Below are positions 1-8,158 of a DNA stretch of 56,549 nucleotides, in pieces. Positions within the stretch are counted from its first letter, which is position 1. Each line of letters opens with the position of its first letter. Origin of the DNA: Ruminococcus sp. (lineage in GTDB: Bacteria > Bacillota > Clostridia > Oscillospirales > Acutalibacteraceae). Where the stretch lies: NCBI GenBank assembly GCA_017481885.1, contig JAFUOM010000050.1, positions 1-56,549 of the forward strand. The letters run 5' to 3'. The notes under the pieces are model-generated. The model was not told the origin of the DNA and did no database searches. It was given only the letters and a program-made list of their open reading frames with translations. Position numbers and translations under genes: made by a program.

Positions 1-1513
1 TACTTGTCATAGTGTCAGGCATTTTTATGCTTTTTAATGAAACACAATCATAAAAAGCATCCGGACCAATACTATCTACACTATCAGATATCACAATACT
101 TTCCAACGATGTAAACTTAAAAAATGCATACTCATTTATCTCACTAGCGGTTGTTATTTCAGCCTGTGTAAACAATTCTCCATTCATATAGATGTTTTCA
201 ACGCCACCTTTATATGTTCCCGGTAGACTGTACTGATCAACAAACTCGATGCTTACCCACTGGTCAATTGTACCTTCGTAATACATATTTTCTATACTTT
301 TGCACAAATAAAAAGCATATTCACCTATATTTGTTACGCTATCAGGAATTGTGATACTTTTCATACTCTCGCAACTTAGAAAAGCATACTCACCAATAGT
401 AGTCACACCATCAGGTATTACCACGCTTTTCAGAGAAGTACAAGAAGCAAAAGTGTAATCTTCAATACTTGTCAAACTGTCAGGAATATTTATGTTTTCT
501 ATTTCTCTACAGTATTTAAAAGCGTTACTTCCAATACTTGTAACACTGTCTGGCATTTCAACGCTACTTAATCTAATACAATCGTAAAACGCATAGTCAC
601 CGATGGTTTTTACACCATCAGGAATTACAACGCTTACTAAATAGTGACAATTATTAAAGGCGTTTTTTCCAATATCTTTTAAGGTATTTGGAAAGACTAC
701 TCTACCTAAATTGCAACTATCAAAAGCCTTCTCACCGATTGTTGTAACCGTATAGCCATCAATAGTTGATGGAATGATAATCTCTTTATCGTAGCTTATA
801 GTACCCTCAAAACCTGTAATTGTAGCCGTGTTATCGTTGTTATAAGCAACCAGTAATTTGTATTCCGGTGAAAGCACATCTTCCAATGCCAAAAATTTAA
901 TGCCGTTTTTATAAGCATACGTATGTGCGGTTGAAATTCTGTATCCGCAAATAACCAAGTCGTCCGAACATTTTGAAAAAGCATCGGGAGTAATAGCTGT
1001 TTCACTATTAAGAATTGTCACGCTTTTTAAATTAGTACATTTACTGAAAGCACAAGATTCTATATTTGTTACACTCTCAGGAATTGTAACGCTTTCTAAA
1101 CTGGAACAACCAATAAAAGCATTAACTTCGATACTCACTACACCTTCAGGTATTGTTACACTTGTCAGCGATTCGCATGATTCAAATGCATACCTACCGA
1201 TACTTATTACACTGTCAGGTATTGTCACGCTTACAAGTGTATTACACTCAGAAAAAGCTCTACTATCGATTGTTACTACCGGGTAACCTTCGATAGTAGA
1301 TGGAATAACCAGATTTGTCTCATTTCCGTAGTATTTTTCAATTTCTACCGTTTCAGTATCACTATAAACTTCATATCTATACAAACCATCTGCAGTTATA
1401 TCTCCGGTTGGTGCAACATCCGCTTTATCTGTTACGCTATAAGCGTGAGCAGGTATTGTTACACCCGAAAACATCAAAGTAACTAAAAGCAGTATACTGA
1501 TTACTTTTTTCAT
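1..1513 (-). CDS. Secreted BspA-like leucine-rich repeat protein, C-terminus outside window
   Basis: The reading frame is open from the ATG at 1513 down to position 1 (504 codons) and leaves the window, so the C-terminus is missing. It begins with a signal peptide (MKKVISILLLVTLMFSG, then PAHAYS) and continues as two blocks of 23-residue repeats of the LRR_5/BspA type, with units such as LTSVTIPEGV followed by I..NAF..C. A non-repeat spacer with the form YKLLVAYNNDNTATITGF separates the blocks. LRR_5 proteins of gut Clostridia are usually cell-surface or secreted and bind protein or glycan; that role is family knowledge. The missing end could carry a dockerin like the LRR protein near 6 kb, but this cannot be seen. 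No good Shine-Dalgarno lies upstream (only GAGGTTGAATT). Confidence 0.85.
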   Translation of the reverse strand, partial: MKKVISILLLVTLMFSGVTIPAHAYSVTDKADVAPTGDITADGLYRYEVYSDTETVEIEKYYGNETNLVIPSTIEGYPVVTIDSRAFSECNTLVSVTIPDSVISIGRYAFESCESLTSVTIPEGVVSIEVNAFIGCSSLESVTIPESVTNIESCAFSKCTNLKSVTILNSETAITPDAFSKCSDDLVICGYRISTAHTYAYKNGIKFLALEDVLSPEYKLLVAYNNDNTATITGFEGTISYDKEIIIPSTIDGYTVTTIGEKAFDSCNLGRVVFPNTLKDIGKNAFNNCHYLVSVVIPDGVKTIGDYAFYDCIRLSSVEMPDSVTSIGSNAFKYCREIENINIPDSLTSIEDYTFASCTSLKSVVIPDGVTTIGEYAFLSCESMKSITIPDSVTNIGEYAFYLCKSIENMYYEGTIDQWVSIEFVDQYSLPGTYKGGVENIYMNGELFTQAEITTASEINEYAFFKFTSLESIVISDSVDSIGPDAFYDCVSLKSIKMPDTMTS

Positions 1514-1679
1514 AATTCAACCTCATTTTTATACATTTGTATTCTTTATCAATACCAAGTGTAGTTTATCACAGATGCCTTTTTCAAACAATAGACAAAG
1601 TGACGATATTTCGGGTTATAATGCCTGTATTGTTATCAGTTTGCGATTAGATTTTGCACCAAAAAATCTTAATAGCCTA

Positions 1680-1708
1680 TTGGAAAATGGGATAAAATGT
1701 GATATATT
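1680..1708 (+). promoter_or_regulatory. Probable sigma-A promoter of hisS-aspS
   Basis: TTGGAA at 1680-1685 and TATATT at 1703-1708 are separated by 17 bp, 40 bp before the hisS start. The leader is too short to hold a T-box, which often controls aminoacyl-tRNA synthetase genes in Firmicutes. Confidence 0.55.
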
Positions 1709-1748
1709 ATATACTAGATAAGTTTGTACTGAAAAGAGGTATAAAAAA

Positions 1749-3044
1749 ATGGCTATACTAACTAAAAAAGTCAGAGGAACCGAGGACGTGCTCCCAAAGG
1801 ACAGCTACCGCTGGCAGTTTGTCGAGGATATTATGCGCAAGGAGTCGTCCGCTTTTGGATATAAGGAAATCCGCACACCTGTTTTTGAGCATACAAAACT
1901 TTTTGCTCGTGGTGTTGGAGAGACAACCGATGTTGTACAGAAAGAAATGTACACTTTCGACACAAAGGGTGGCGAGTCAATCACTCTGCGTCCAGAAGGC
2001 ACAGCAGGTGCGGCAAGAGCTTTGCTTGAGCACGCTATCTACAACGACGGCTTGCCTGTAAAAGCAAGTTACTTTGTATCCTGCTATCGTTACGAAAAAC
2101 CACAGGCTGGTCGTTTACGTGAATTTCACCAGTTCGGTCTGGAGTGCTACGGCACATCTAACCCTGCCGCTGATGCAGAGCTCATCTGTGCGGCAAAGTC
2201 GATTTTTGACAGATTACAGATTAAAAATTTAAGACTTGAGCTTAACTCAATCGGCTGTCCGGAGTGTCGCAAAAAGTACCACGAAGCGTTAAAAGAGTAT
2301 TTCGAAAACTCAAAAGACGAGCTGTGCGAAACTTGTTTAGGCAGACTTGAGAGAAACCCAATGCGTATTTTAGACTGCAAATCCCCGATTTGCTCAAAAA
2401 TCGCTGAGGGTGCACCAAAGGTGCTCGATTACCTTTGCGATGAATGTGCTGACCACTTTGAAAAGGTTAAGGCGTTACTCGACAAAGCTCAGGTTGAATA
2501 CATAGTTAACCCGACAATCGTTAGAGGTCTTGACTACTATACAAAAACCGTTTTCGAATTTGTTTCAACTGACATCGGTGCACAGGCAACTGTTTGCGGT
2601 GGCGGAAGATACGACGGTCTTATCGAACAGCTCGGTGGTCAGCATATGCCATCTTTAGGCTTTGCGCTCGGTATTGAGAGATTGCTGATGTTAATGGACG
2701 CACAGGGTATCGAGATTGAAAAGCCAAACACCTGCGACATCTACTTTGCATCAATGGGCGACAACGCTCAGGCAAAGGCGTTTGAGCTGACACAGGCTGT
2801 ACGTTCAGCATCACTTTACGCTGAGTGCGATGTTGTAGGTAGAGGTTTAAGAGCTCAGATGAAGTACGCTGACAAAATCGGCGCAAAGTTCTCGGTTGTT
2901 ATCGGTGACAACGAAATCCTCGAAAACAAAGCTAAACTTAAGAATATGCAGACTGGTGAGCAGATCGAAGTTTCATTAGGCGAAGATTTTCTCACACAGT
3001 TTTACGATGCACTTTTTGATGCACAGAACAAAAAGGATTTTTGA
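1749..3044 (+). CDS. hisS: Histidyl-tRNA synthetase
   Basis: This class II synthetase charges tRNA-His in the cytoplasm. At 431 aa it has the usual bacterial length. Class II motif 2 is at about 113-134 (RYEKPQAGRLREFHQF), the histidine-A loop GLDYYTKTVFEF lies in the middle, GGGRYDGL follows, and motif 3 reads LGFALGIERL. The C-terminal anticodon-binding domain follows. An AAGAGGT ribosome site precedes the ATG. aspS begins 16 bp downstream, so the two form one transcription unit, an arrangement common in Firmicutes. Nothing is abnormal in the sequence. Confidence 0.98.
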   Translation: MAILTKKVRGTEDVLPKDSYRWQFVEDIMRKESSAFGYKEIRTPVFEHTKLFARGVGETTDVVQKEMYTFDTKGGESITLRPEGTAGAARALLEHAIYNDGLPVKASYFVSCYRYEKPQAGRLREFHQFGLECYGTSNPAADAELICAAKSIFDRLQIKNLRLELNSIGCPECRKKYHEALKEYFENSKDELCETCLGRLERNPMRILDCKSPICSKIAEGAPKVLDYLCDECADHFEKVKALLDKAQVEYIVNPTIVRGLDYYTKTVFEFVSTDIGAQATVCGGGRYDGLIEQLGGQHMPSLGFALGIERLLMLMDAQGIEIEKPNTCDIYFASMGDNAQAKAFELTQAVRSASLYAECDVVGRGLRAQMKYADKIGAKFSVVIGDNEILENKAKLKNMQTGEQIEVSLGEDFLTQFYDALFDAQNKKDF

Positions 3045-3060
3045 CAAGGAGTGAATATAA

Positions 3061-4848
3061 ATGGCGGAATTTATGACAGGTCTTAAAAGATCACACTACT
3101 GCGGTGACCTTCGAATTACTGATGTAGGCAACGAAGTTACTGTTTGCGGTTGGGTACAGCGTCAGCGAGATTTGGGTCAGCTCATTTTCATTGATTTGAG
3201 AGACCGCACAGGTATTGTACAGCTTGCGTTCAACGACTCAACTGATAAAGAAATTTTTGAAAAGGCTTTTTCAGCACGTTCTGAATATGTACTCTGTGCA
3301 AAGGGTATTGTAAAAGAGCGTAGCTCAAAGACAGATAAGGTTGCAACAGGTGACATCGAAATCGAGGTCACAGACCTTCGAGTTCTTTCAAAAGCTCAGA
3401 CACCACCTTTTGAAATTGTAGATAATTCAAAAACAAGCGAAGATATCCGTTTAAAATACAGATATCTCGATTTACGTAGAAAGCCACTTTTCGATAACAT
3501 TTATCTTCGTTCAAAAATTGCAAAGGTTGCAAGAGATTATTTCTACGAAAACGGCTTCATTGAGATTGAAACACCAATGCTCATTAAGTCTACTCCTGAG
3601 GGTGCAAGAGACTACCTCGTTCCATCACGTATCCACAACGGCAAGTTCTACGCACTCCCACAGTCACCACAGATCTACAAACAGCTTTTGATGCTCTCAG
3701 GTTTTGACCGTTACATCCAGCTTGCAAAGTGTTTCAGAGATGAAGACCTGCGTGCTGACCGTCAGCCTGAGTTCACTCAGATTGATATGGAGCTTTCATT
3801 CGTTGATGTTGAGGATATCTTGGAAATCAACGAAGGTCTTTTCAAGAGACTTTTCAAAGAAGTGCTCGGACAGGATTTAGAAACTCCATTTGAGCGTATG
3901 ACATACAAAGACGCTATGAACAAGTACGGCTCAGACAAGCCTGACGTTCGTTTTGATATGCAGATTCAGGATTTATCAGACCTTGTTAAAGATTGCGACT
4001 TCAAGGTGTTCACTGATGCAGTTAATAACGGCGGTTCTGTTCGTGCTATCGTTGCAAAAAATGCTGCTTCCGTTCTTACTCGTAAGGAAATCGACAAGCT
4101 TACTGAGTTTGTTCGCGGTATCGGTTCAAAGGGTCTTGCATTTGTAAGATGGGTTGAAGATACACCTGCTTGCTCTTTCGCTAAATTTATGAAAGAGGGC
4201 GAGCTTGAAAACATACTTTCAACTGTCGGTGCAGAAAAGGGCGACGTTGTGTTAATCGTTGCTGACAAAGACAACGTTACTCTCCCAACACTCGGTGCAC
4301 TCAGACTCAATGTTGCTAAAAAGCTCGACATTATCCCTGATGTATTCAAGTTTGTATGGATTGTTGACTTCCCATTCTTCGAATTTGACGAAGAGAGTGG
4401 CGAGTGGATTGCAATGCACCATCCATTCACAATGCCTAAGGAAGAGTGTTTGGAGTATCTTGACACAGACAAGGGCAAGGTTATCGCAAAAGCGTATGAC
4501 CTTACATTAAACGGCACAGAGCTTTCTTCTGGTTCAATCCGTATCACTGACTACGAGCTTCAGCAAAAGATGTTCAGAGCACTTAAACTTACTGATGAAG
4601 AAATCGAAGCAAAGTTTGGCTTCTTAGTTGAGGCGTACAAGTACGGTGCACCACCACACGGCGGTATGGGTATCGGTTTAGACAGAATTGCAATGATTCT
4701 GTGCAAGTGCGATTCTTTAAGAGATGTTACGGCCTTCCCTAAGGTTCAAAACGCAAGTGAGCTTATGAGTGAATGTCCTGCAAGCGTTGACAAAGAAAGC
4801 TTGGACGTACTCGGCATTGAGCTTAAAGCAAATTTAGAAACTGAATAA
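3061..4848 (+). CDS. aspS: Aspartyl-tRNA synthetase
   Basis: This class II synthetase charges tRNA-Asp (or Asp/Asn if non-discriminating). Its 595 aa match the long bacterial form. In order: an N-terminal OB-fold anticodon domain (WVQRQRDLGQLIFIDLRDR), motif 2 with FRDEDLRADRQPEFTQ at about 217-232, the bacterial GAD insertion domain in the middle, and motif 3 GGMGIGLDRIAMIL near the C-terminus. AAGGAG lies 8 bp before the ATG. It is the second and last gene of the hisS operon and ends at a strong bidirectional terminator. Whether it is discriminating cannot be settled here. Confidence 0.98.
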   Translation: MAEFMTGLKRSHYCGDLRITDVGNEVTVCGWVQRQRDLGQLIFIDLRDRTGIVQLAFNDSTDKEIFEKAFSARSEYVLCAKGIVKERSSKTDKVATGDIEIEVTDLRVLSKAQTPPFEIVDNSKTSEDIRLKYRYLDLRRKPLFDNIYLRSKIAKVARDYFYENGFIEIETPMLIKSTPEGARDYLVPSRIHNGKFYALPQSPQIYKQLLMLSGFDRYIQLAKCFRDEDLRADRQPEFTQIDMELSFVDVEDILEINEGLFKRLFKEVLGQDLETPFERMTYKDAMNKYGSDKPDVRFDMQIQDLSDLVKDCDFKVFTDAVNNGGSVRAIVAKNAASVLTRKEIDKLTEFVRGIGSKGLAFVRWVEDTPACSFAKFMKEGELENILSTVGAEKGDVVLIVADKDNVTLPTLGALRLNVAKKLDIIPDVFKFVWIVDFPFFEFDEESGEWIAMHHPFTMPKEECLEYLDTDKGKVIAKAYDLTLNGTELSSGSIRITDYELQQKMFRALKLTDEEIEAKFGFLVEAYKYGAPPHGGMGIGLDRIAMILCKCDSLRDVTAFPKVQNASELMSECPASVDKESLDVLGIELKANLETE

Positions 4849-4856
4849 TATATAAA

Positions 4857-4895
4857 ATAAAAACAGGACTGTTCGATTCACAGTCCTGTTTTTTT
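4857..4895. terminator. Bidirectional terminator between aspS and paralogue A
   Basis: An 11-bp inverted repeat (AAACAGGACTG at 4861-4871, CAGTCCTGTTT at 4881-4891) is flanked by an A-run on the left and a T-run on the right. It serves the convergent genes on both sides. Confidence 0.85.
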
Positions 4896-4923
4896 ATGTT
4901 TTAAACTTTTTAACTTTTAATTA

Positions 4924-5535
4924 TTACATGAATTTACCAGAAGCGTTAGCAATGCTCCACACTGAACCTGCATTGTCTGTTTCGTTAATTGTAAGAATTG
5001 TTCTGTATGGGTTGTAATCAATCTCGCCTGTGCCTGAATTACCGAAAGAGTCTGTGTATTTAAACTCAGCTACACCACATGGAATACCATTCTCATCTAC
5101 ATTGTTAAATGATACTGATACATCAGCTGTAGCGATGTGTGAATAGTTTTCGTTTGATGAAGAGATTTTGAAATCTAATGTGTAGCCATAATGATCTGTT
5201 ATTTCAATAGAGCAGTGGTCTGGATTGCTCAGATTACGGTAGCATAAGCCAACTACTGAAGAACTATCCTGTACACTTGTCTGTTCGTTTGATGTGTTTT
5301 CTGCATTGTTTGTATCTGCTTTGTTTGTATCAACTTTTGTTTCCTGAGTCTGTGTCTGTGTTGATTTAGTCTTCTGTGCTTCTGTGCTCTTTTGTGTTGC
5401 TGTTACGCTTGTTGCAACCTGTGAAGGTGTCTGGTTTACTTTGTCTGTTGTGATTCTCTTTGCAACAGCTGCTCCGCCGATTACTGTTGAGATTGCTAAT
5501 AATACTACGAGTACGATTGTTAATGTTTTTTTCAT
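4924..5535 (-). CDS. Secreted protein with the YTDS/WSI C-terminal domain (paralogue A)
   Basis: I do not recognise a named family. The protein (203 aa from MKKTLTIVLV, with AAGGAG well placed before it) has a hydrophobic export segment at 5-25, a Thr/Gln/Asn-rich linker at about 30-92 and a C-terminal domain at 95-203. The domain carries FKYTDSFGNSGTG at 158-170 and WSIANASGKF at 193-202. The same domain is found in the three larger proteins at 39.8-43.4 kb. The export segment has no lipobox, so it is either a cleaved signal peptide or an N-terminal anchor. The promoter and the first 30 nt of the leader nearly match those of paralogue C 37 kb away, so they are probably co-regulated. An upstream in-frame start at 5577 lacks a ribosome site. 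Confidence 0.85.
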   Translation of the reverse strand: MKKTLTIVLVVLLAISTVIGGAAVAKRITTDKVNQTPSQVATSVTATQKSTEAQKTKSTQTQTQETKVDTNKADTNNAENTSNEQTSVQDSSSVVGLCYRNLSNPDHCSIEITDHYGYTLDFKISSSNENYSHIATADVSVSFNNVDENGIPCGVAEFKYTDSFGNSGTGEIDYNPYRTILTINETDNAGSVWSIANASGKFM

Positions 5536-5625
5536 GATGAATTTCTCCTTTAATAAATGTTTTGTACCCCTGAACATGTGTATATGTTCAACGCAAGTTT
5601 GTTGTGTTTTTAACTTACAATTGAG

Positions 5626-5697
5626 ATTATAAACAAAAAAACAGAAAAAAACGAAAAAGCATCATAAATATGGAATTAAAGTGCATAAAACGGAAAA
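5626..5697 (-). promoter_or_regulatory. Conserved regulated promoter of paralogue A (-10 plus upstream element)
   Basis: On the minus strand TATAAT occupies 5631-5626. The upstream element with core CCGTTTTATGCAC lies at 5697-5672, its core cytosine 60 bp from the -10 box. The CGTTT at the -35 position is a possible second half-site. The same layout occurs before four other genes and one orphan site in this window. Confidence 0.7.
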
Positions 5698-5753
5698 ATG
5701 CCGTATTTTTACCCTGTATTTTTTAATTTAAACAGGTTTTATGTATTTTAGAT

Positions 5754-5787
5754 ATAAAAAAAGGACCACCCAACACGGATGGTCCTT
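5754..5787 (-). terminator. Terminator of the LRR-dockerin gene
   Basis: AAGGACCACC at 5761-5770 pairs with GGATGGTCCTT at 5777-5787. Read leftwards the hairpin is followed by a run of Ts. Confidence 0.85.
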
Positions 5788-5798
5788 GTACTTTAAAA

Positions 5799-6626
5799 TT
5801 AAAGTGAATCAATAAGCTGAGCTACAAAAAGCTGAATCTGAGTTGCGTCCATAATGGAAATCTCGCCATCTCTGTCAGCATCAGCTGCTGAAAGCTTATC
5901 TTCTTCGATTAAAACAACTTCAGCAATGTGGAGCTGGATAGCTGTAGCGTCCATAATTGAAACCTCGCCGTCACCGTCAACATCACCGATAACATACTGT
6001 GGCTGAGAAGGTGTTTGAGTTTCTGTTGGAGCAACTTCTGTTGATGGCTGAGTTTCAGTAGGTGTAACCTCAGTCGGTGCAACTGTTTCACTTGGTAATA
6101 CTGTTGGCTGTGTTGCCTCAGTTACAGGAGCATTTGTTGGAGTTACAGGTGTGTCGCCAAGTGACTCAAACGCTCTTTCGTACTTAACTGCATAGTCATA
6201 AGCAGTTGAGTTGTCATAACCACGGATAACAGTTGACTCATAAATTGTGAATTCGCTGTCAAAAATCTCGCACTCAGCGTTCATAAATGTAACAGTAGCA
6301 AGTGGACTTTCAAAAAAAGCGTACTCGCCGACTCTGACAATAGTTGATGGAATAGTAACACCTGTCAAAGTATCAATTGCCATAAATGCAAAGTCGTCAA
6401 TAGAGGTTACCTTGTAATCATCAAGTTTTTCAGGAATAGTGATTTCAGCATCAGCACCGCTGTAACCGGAAACCACTGCGTCAGTTGAACCAACCACATA
6501 ATATGTGTAGTCACCGCTGACATAATAATTAGGGCTTGCATCAGTAGCATTTGAGCTGAACACAACAGTAGCAAAAACGCTTACGATAACAACAATGCTT
6601 AATATAATTGGTAATACTTTTTTCAT
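5799..6626 (-). CDS. Secreted LRR protein with C-terminal type I dockerin
   Basis: The 275-aa protein begins with a signal peptide (MKKVLPIILSIVVIVSVFATVVFS). A short BspA-like LRR_5 block follows at about 60-125 (KVTSIDDFAFMAIDTLTGV, then IPSTIVRVGEYAF). A Pro/Thr-rich linker spans about 160-210, and a type I dockerin about 213-272. Both calcium loops are intact: DVDGDGEVSIMDA and DADRDGEISIMDA, each leading into IQL helices. Dockerins plug into cohesin modules of scaffoldins, so this protein is probably displayed in a cellulosome- or amylosome-like complex; no cohesin is encoded in the window. AAGGTGG lies before the ATG. It has its own terminator. Confidence 0.92.
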   Translation of the reverse strand: MKKVLPIILSIVVIVSVFATVVFSSNATDASPNYYVSGDYTYYVVGSTDAVVSGYSGADAEITIPEKLDDYKVTSIDDFAFMAIDTLTGVTIPSTIVRVGEYAFFESPLATVTFMNAECEIFDSEFTIYESTVIRGYDNSTAYDYAVKYERAFESLGDTPVTPTNAPVTEATQPTVLPSETVAPTEVTPTETQPSTEVAPTETQTPSQPQYVIGDVDGDGEVSIMDATAIQLHIAEVVLIEEDKLSAADADRDGEISIMDATQIQLFVAQLIDSL

Positions 6627-6737
6627 AACGTTCCACCTTATATTTTAGTATTCTGATAAAACAATATTTATATCATTATAGCATTTAGTATTACTCACAA
6701 CAAGTACTAAATGAAAATTTTTGCAATTATTTTATAA

Positions 6738-6764
6738 ACAAAAAGCCACAGCACTGCTGTGACC
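6738..6764 (-). terminator. Terminator of the sigma/anti-sigma operon
   Basis: A hairpin at 6744-6764 (GCCACAGCA with TGCTGTGAC) is followed leftwards by a T-rich run, 26 bp after the stop of the anti-sigma gene. Confidence 0.8.
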
Positions 6765-6789
6765 TTTCATTTATTTATTAATGTATTGC

Positions 6790-7551
6790 TCAATAATTCA
6801 GTGATACGGCACAGGTATAAACATCCACGCCATATTCATTGTAGAAAGTAAAAATATAAAGCGGGTCAGTACCGTTTACCACAACATTGTTTTTATAAGG
6901 GTAGTACAAAAAAACAGTAGAATTATCGTTTTTTTCAACGATTTCAGCTTTGTGTTGTTCAGAAAACAAATCAGAACTTCCCACAAGCATACCACTATTA
7001 TAAACTTTGCAATAAATATCAGAACTGTCCTTTAGTTTGCTGTTGTCAATAACCGCTTTTACAGAGTAATTATATTTTTCATTTTCATTATCCTCTGTAT
7101 TTGATTGACCGCCATTTTGGGATACATTAGAGTCAACATCGCTGTCATTTTCAGTTGCAACAGGCTGTGTTTCTTTTGTTATATGATTGTTGTTTGTTTT
7201 GATTTCATCGTCTGTTACGCTATCTGTCTGGGCCATTACACTGTTTAATTCAGTTTCTTCCTTTGTTTCTTCGGTTGCAAGGGCATATACTGATGAATTT
7301 GAGCTTTCAGTTGACTTTATGTTCTGAGTTTCATTTGTGCTGTCTATTCCAACGTTACTCTCTTCAAGTGCAAACGTAAACACAGTAGCAATTAAGAAAA
7401 ACAACACGCTTGCTATCAGTGCAATTTTGGTAAATCTGAAATGTTCGCTGAAATTGATAACTTTGATGCTTTTTGCTTTTTGTATTGTTTTTTCTGCCCA
7501 TTCGTCGGGGATGTCAATATTTTGCATTTTGTCAAAATTGAACTCACTCAT
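6790..7551 (-). CDS. Probable membrane anti-sigma factor
   Basis: The 253-aa protein has a short cytoplasmic N-terminus (about 1-40), one membrane helix at about 42-65 (TKIALIASVLFFLIATVFTF) and a long extracytoplasmic part that is Ser/Thr/Asn/Glu-rich to about 165 and then a globular region ending in YNEYGVDVYTCAVSLNY. The start codon overlaps the stop of the upstream ECF sigma gene (ATGA), so the two are translationally coupled. That position and topology are typical of an anti-sigma factor that holds its sigma at the membrane until an envelope signal arrives. No zinc-binding HXXXCXXC motif is visible, so the class is unclear. The anti-sigma role is inferred from context. Confidence 0.75.
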   Translation of the reverse strand: MSEFNFDKMQNIDIPDEWAEKTIQKAKSIKVINFSEHFRFTKIALIASVLFFLIATVFTFALEESNVGIDSTNETQNIKSTESSNSSVYALATEETKEETELNSVMAQTDSVTDDEIKTNNNHITKETQPVATENDSDVDSNVSQNGGQSNTEDNENEKYNYSVKAVIDNSKLKDSSDIYCKVYNSGMLVGSSDLFSEQHKAEIVEKNDNSTVFLYYPYKNNVVVNGTDPLYIFTFYNEYGVDVYTCAVSLNY

Positions 7552-8033
7552 TCATCATCACCTCCGTATATTGCTTTTAATTTTTCTCTGCCACGGCTTA
7601 GCAGAGTTTTAACGGTGTTAGGGGATTTGCCTAAGATTTGCGCAATTTCGTTAACCTTGTAATCCTCACAATAGTGAAGATACAACACTTCGCGATATTT
7701 AAGTTCCAGTCTAATCAATGCCCATGACATATCGCTTCTTTCCTGCTCAAAATCTGTAAAATCGTTATTAACCTTATCAAGGGAGATAAATGGGCGATTT
7801 TTCATTATGTATCTTTTGCACTCATTAATTGCAACACGAATTAACCACGCCTTAAGATGTTCTCTGGTTTCAAAATCAGGGGATTTTTTATGGAGTCTTA
7901 AAAAGGTGTTTTGAAAGCAGTCTTCAGCATCATAAGAATTGTTAAGTCGCATTACGCACACTGAGCCAACAGTTTTTTTGTATTCACGGACGACCTGCTC
8001 AAAGCTCAGTCCCGCAAAAAGAACATCTCCCAT
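7548..8033 (-). CDS. ECF-type RNA polymerase sigma factor
   Basis: This 161-aa protein has the two domains of extracytoplasmic-function sigma factors. Region 2 is at about 15-80 (YDAEDCFQNTFLRLHKK, then HLKAWLIRVAINECKR). Region 4 is at about 100-155 (LELKYREVLYLHYCEDYKV, then the helix-turn-helix IAQILGKSPNTVKTLLSRGREKLK). AAGGGGGA stands 6-8 bp before the ATG. It overlaps the anti-sigma gene by 4 bp. A TGAAACC motif at 8085-8079 (minus strand), about 50 bp upstream of the start, resembles the -35 of ECF-dependent promoters and may allow autoregulation; I could not identify a convincing -10. Confidence 0.95.
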   Translation of the reverse strand: MGDVLFAGLSFEQVVREYKKTVGSVCVMRLNNSYDAEDCFQNTFLRLHKKSPDFETREHLKAWLIRVAINECKRYIMKNRPFISLDKVNNDFTDFEQERSDMSWALIRLELKYREVLYLHYCEDYKVNEIAQILGKSPNTVKTLLSRGREKLKAIYGGDDE

Positions 8034-8107
8034 TTTTAATCCCCCTTTACATATAATACCCTGCTAAAGTACAGTTTGGTTTCAATGAAATTAAATTTTA
8101 TCAGATT

Positions 8108-8152
8108 TTGTAAAAAAAATAAAGGGACGATGTAATCATCATCCCTTTAATA
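8108..8152 (-). terminator. Terminator of the ATP-grasp gene
   Basis: AAAGGGACGATG pairs with CATCATCCCTTT around a short loop. Read leftwards the hairpin ends in a run of Ts. Confidence 0.8.
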
Positions 8153-8158
8153 TAAATT

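Noticed and set aside
1514-1748. T-box leader before hisS
   Set aside because: No specifier stem, TGGTACC-type bulge or terminator is visible, and the predicted leader is only about 35 nt.
3966-4547. Long leftward frame inside aspS
   Set aside because: Serine/leucine-rich shadow of a conserved synthetase gene, with no start signals.
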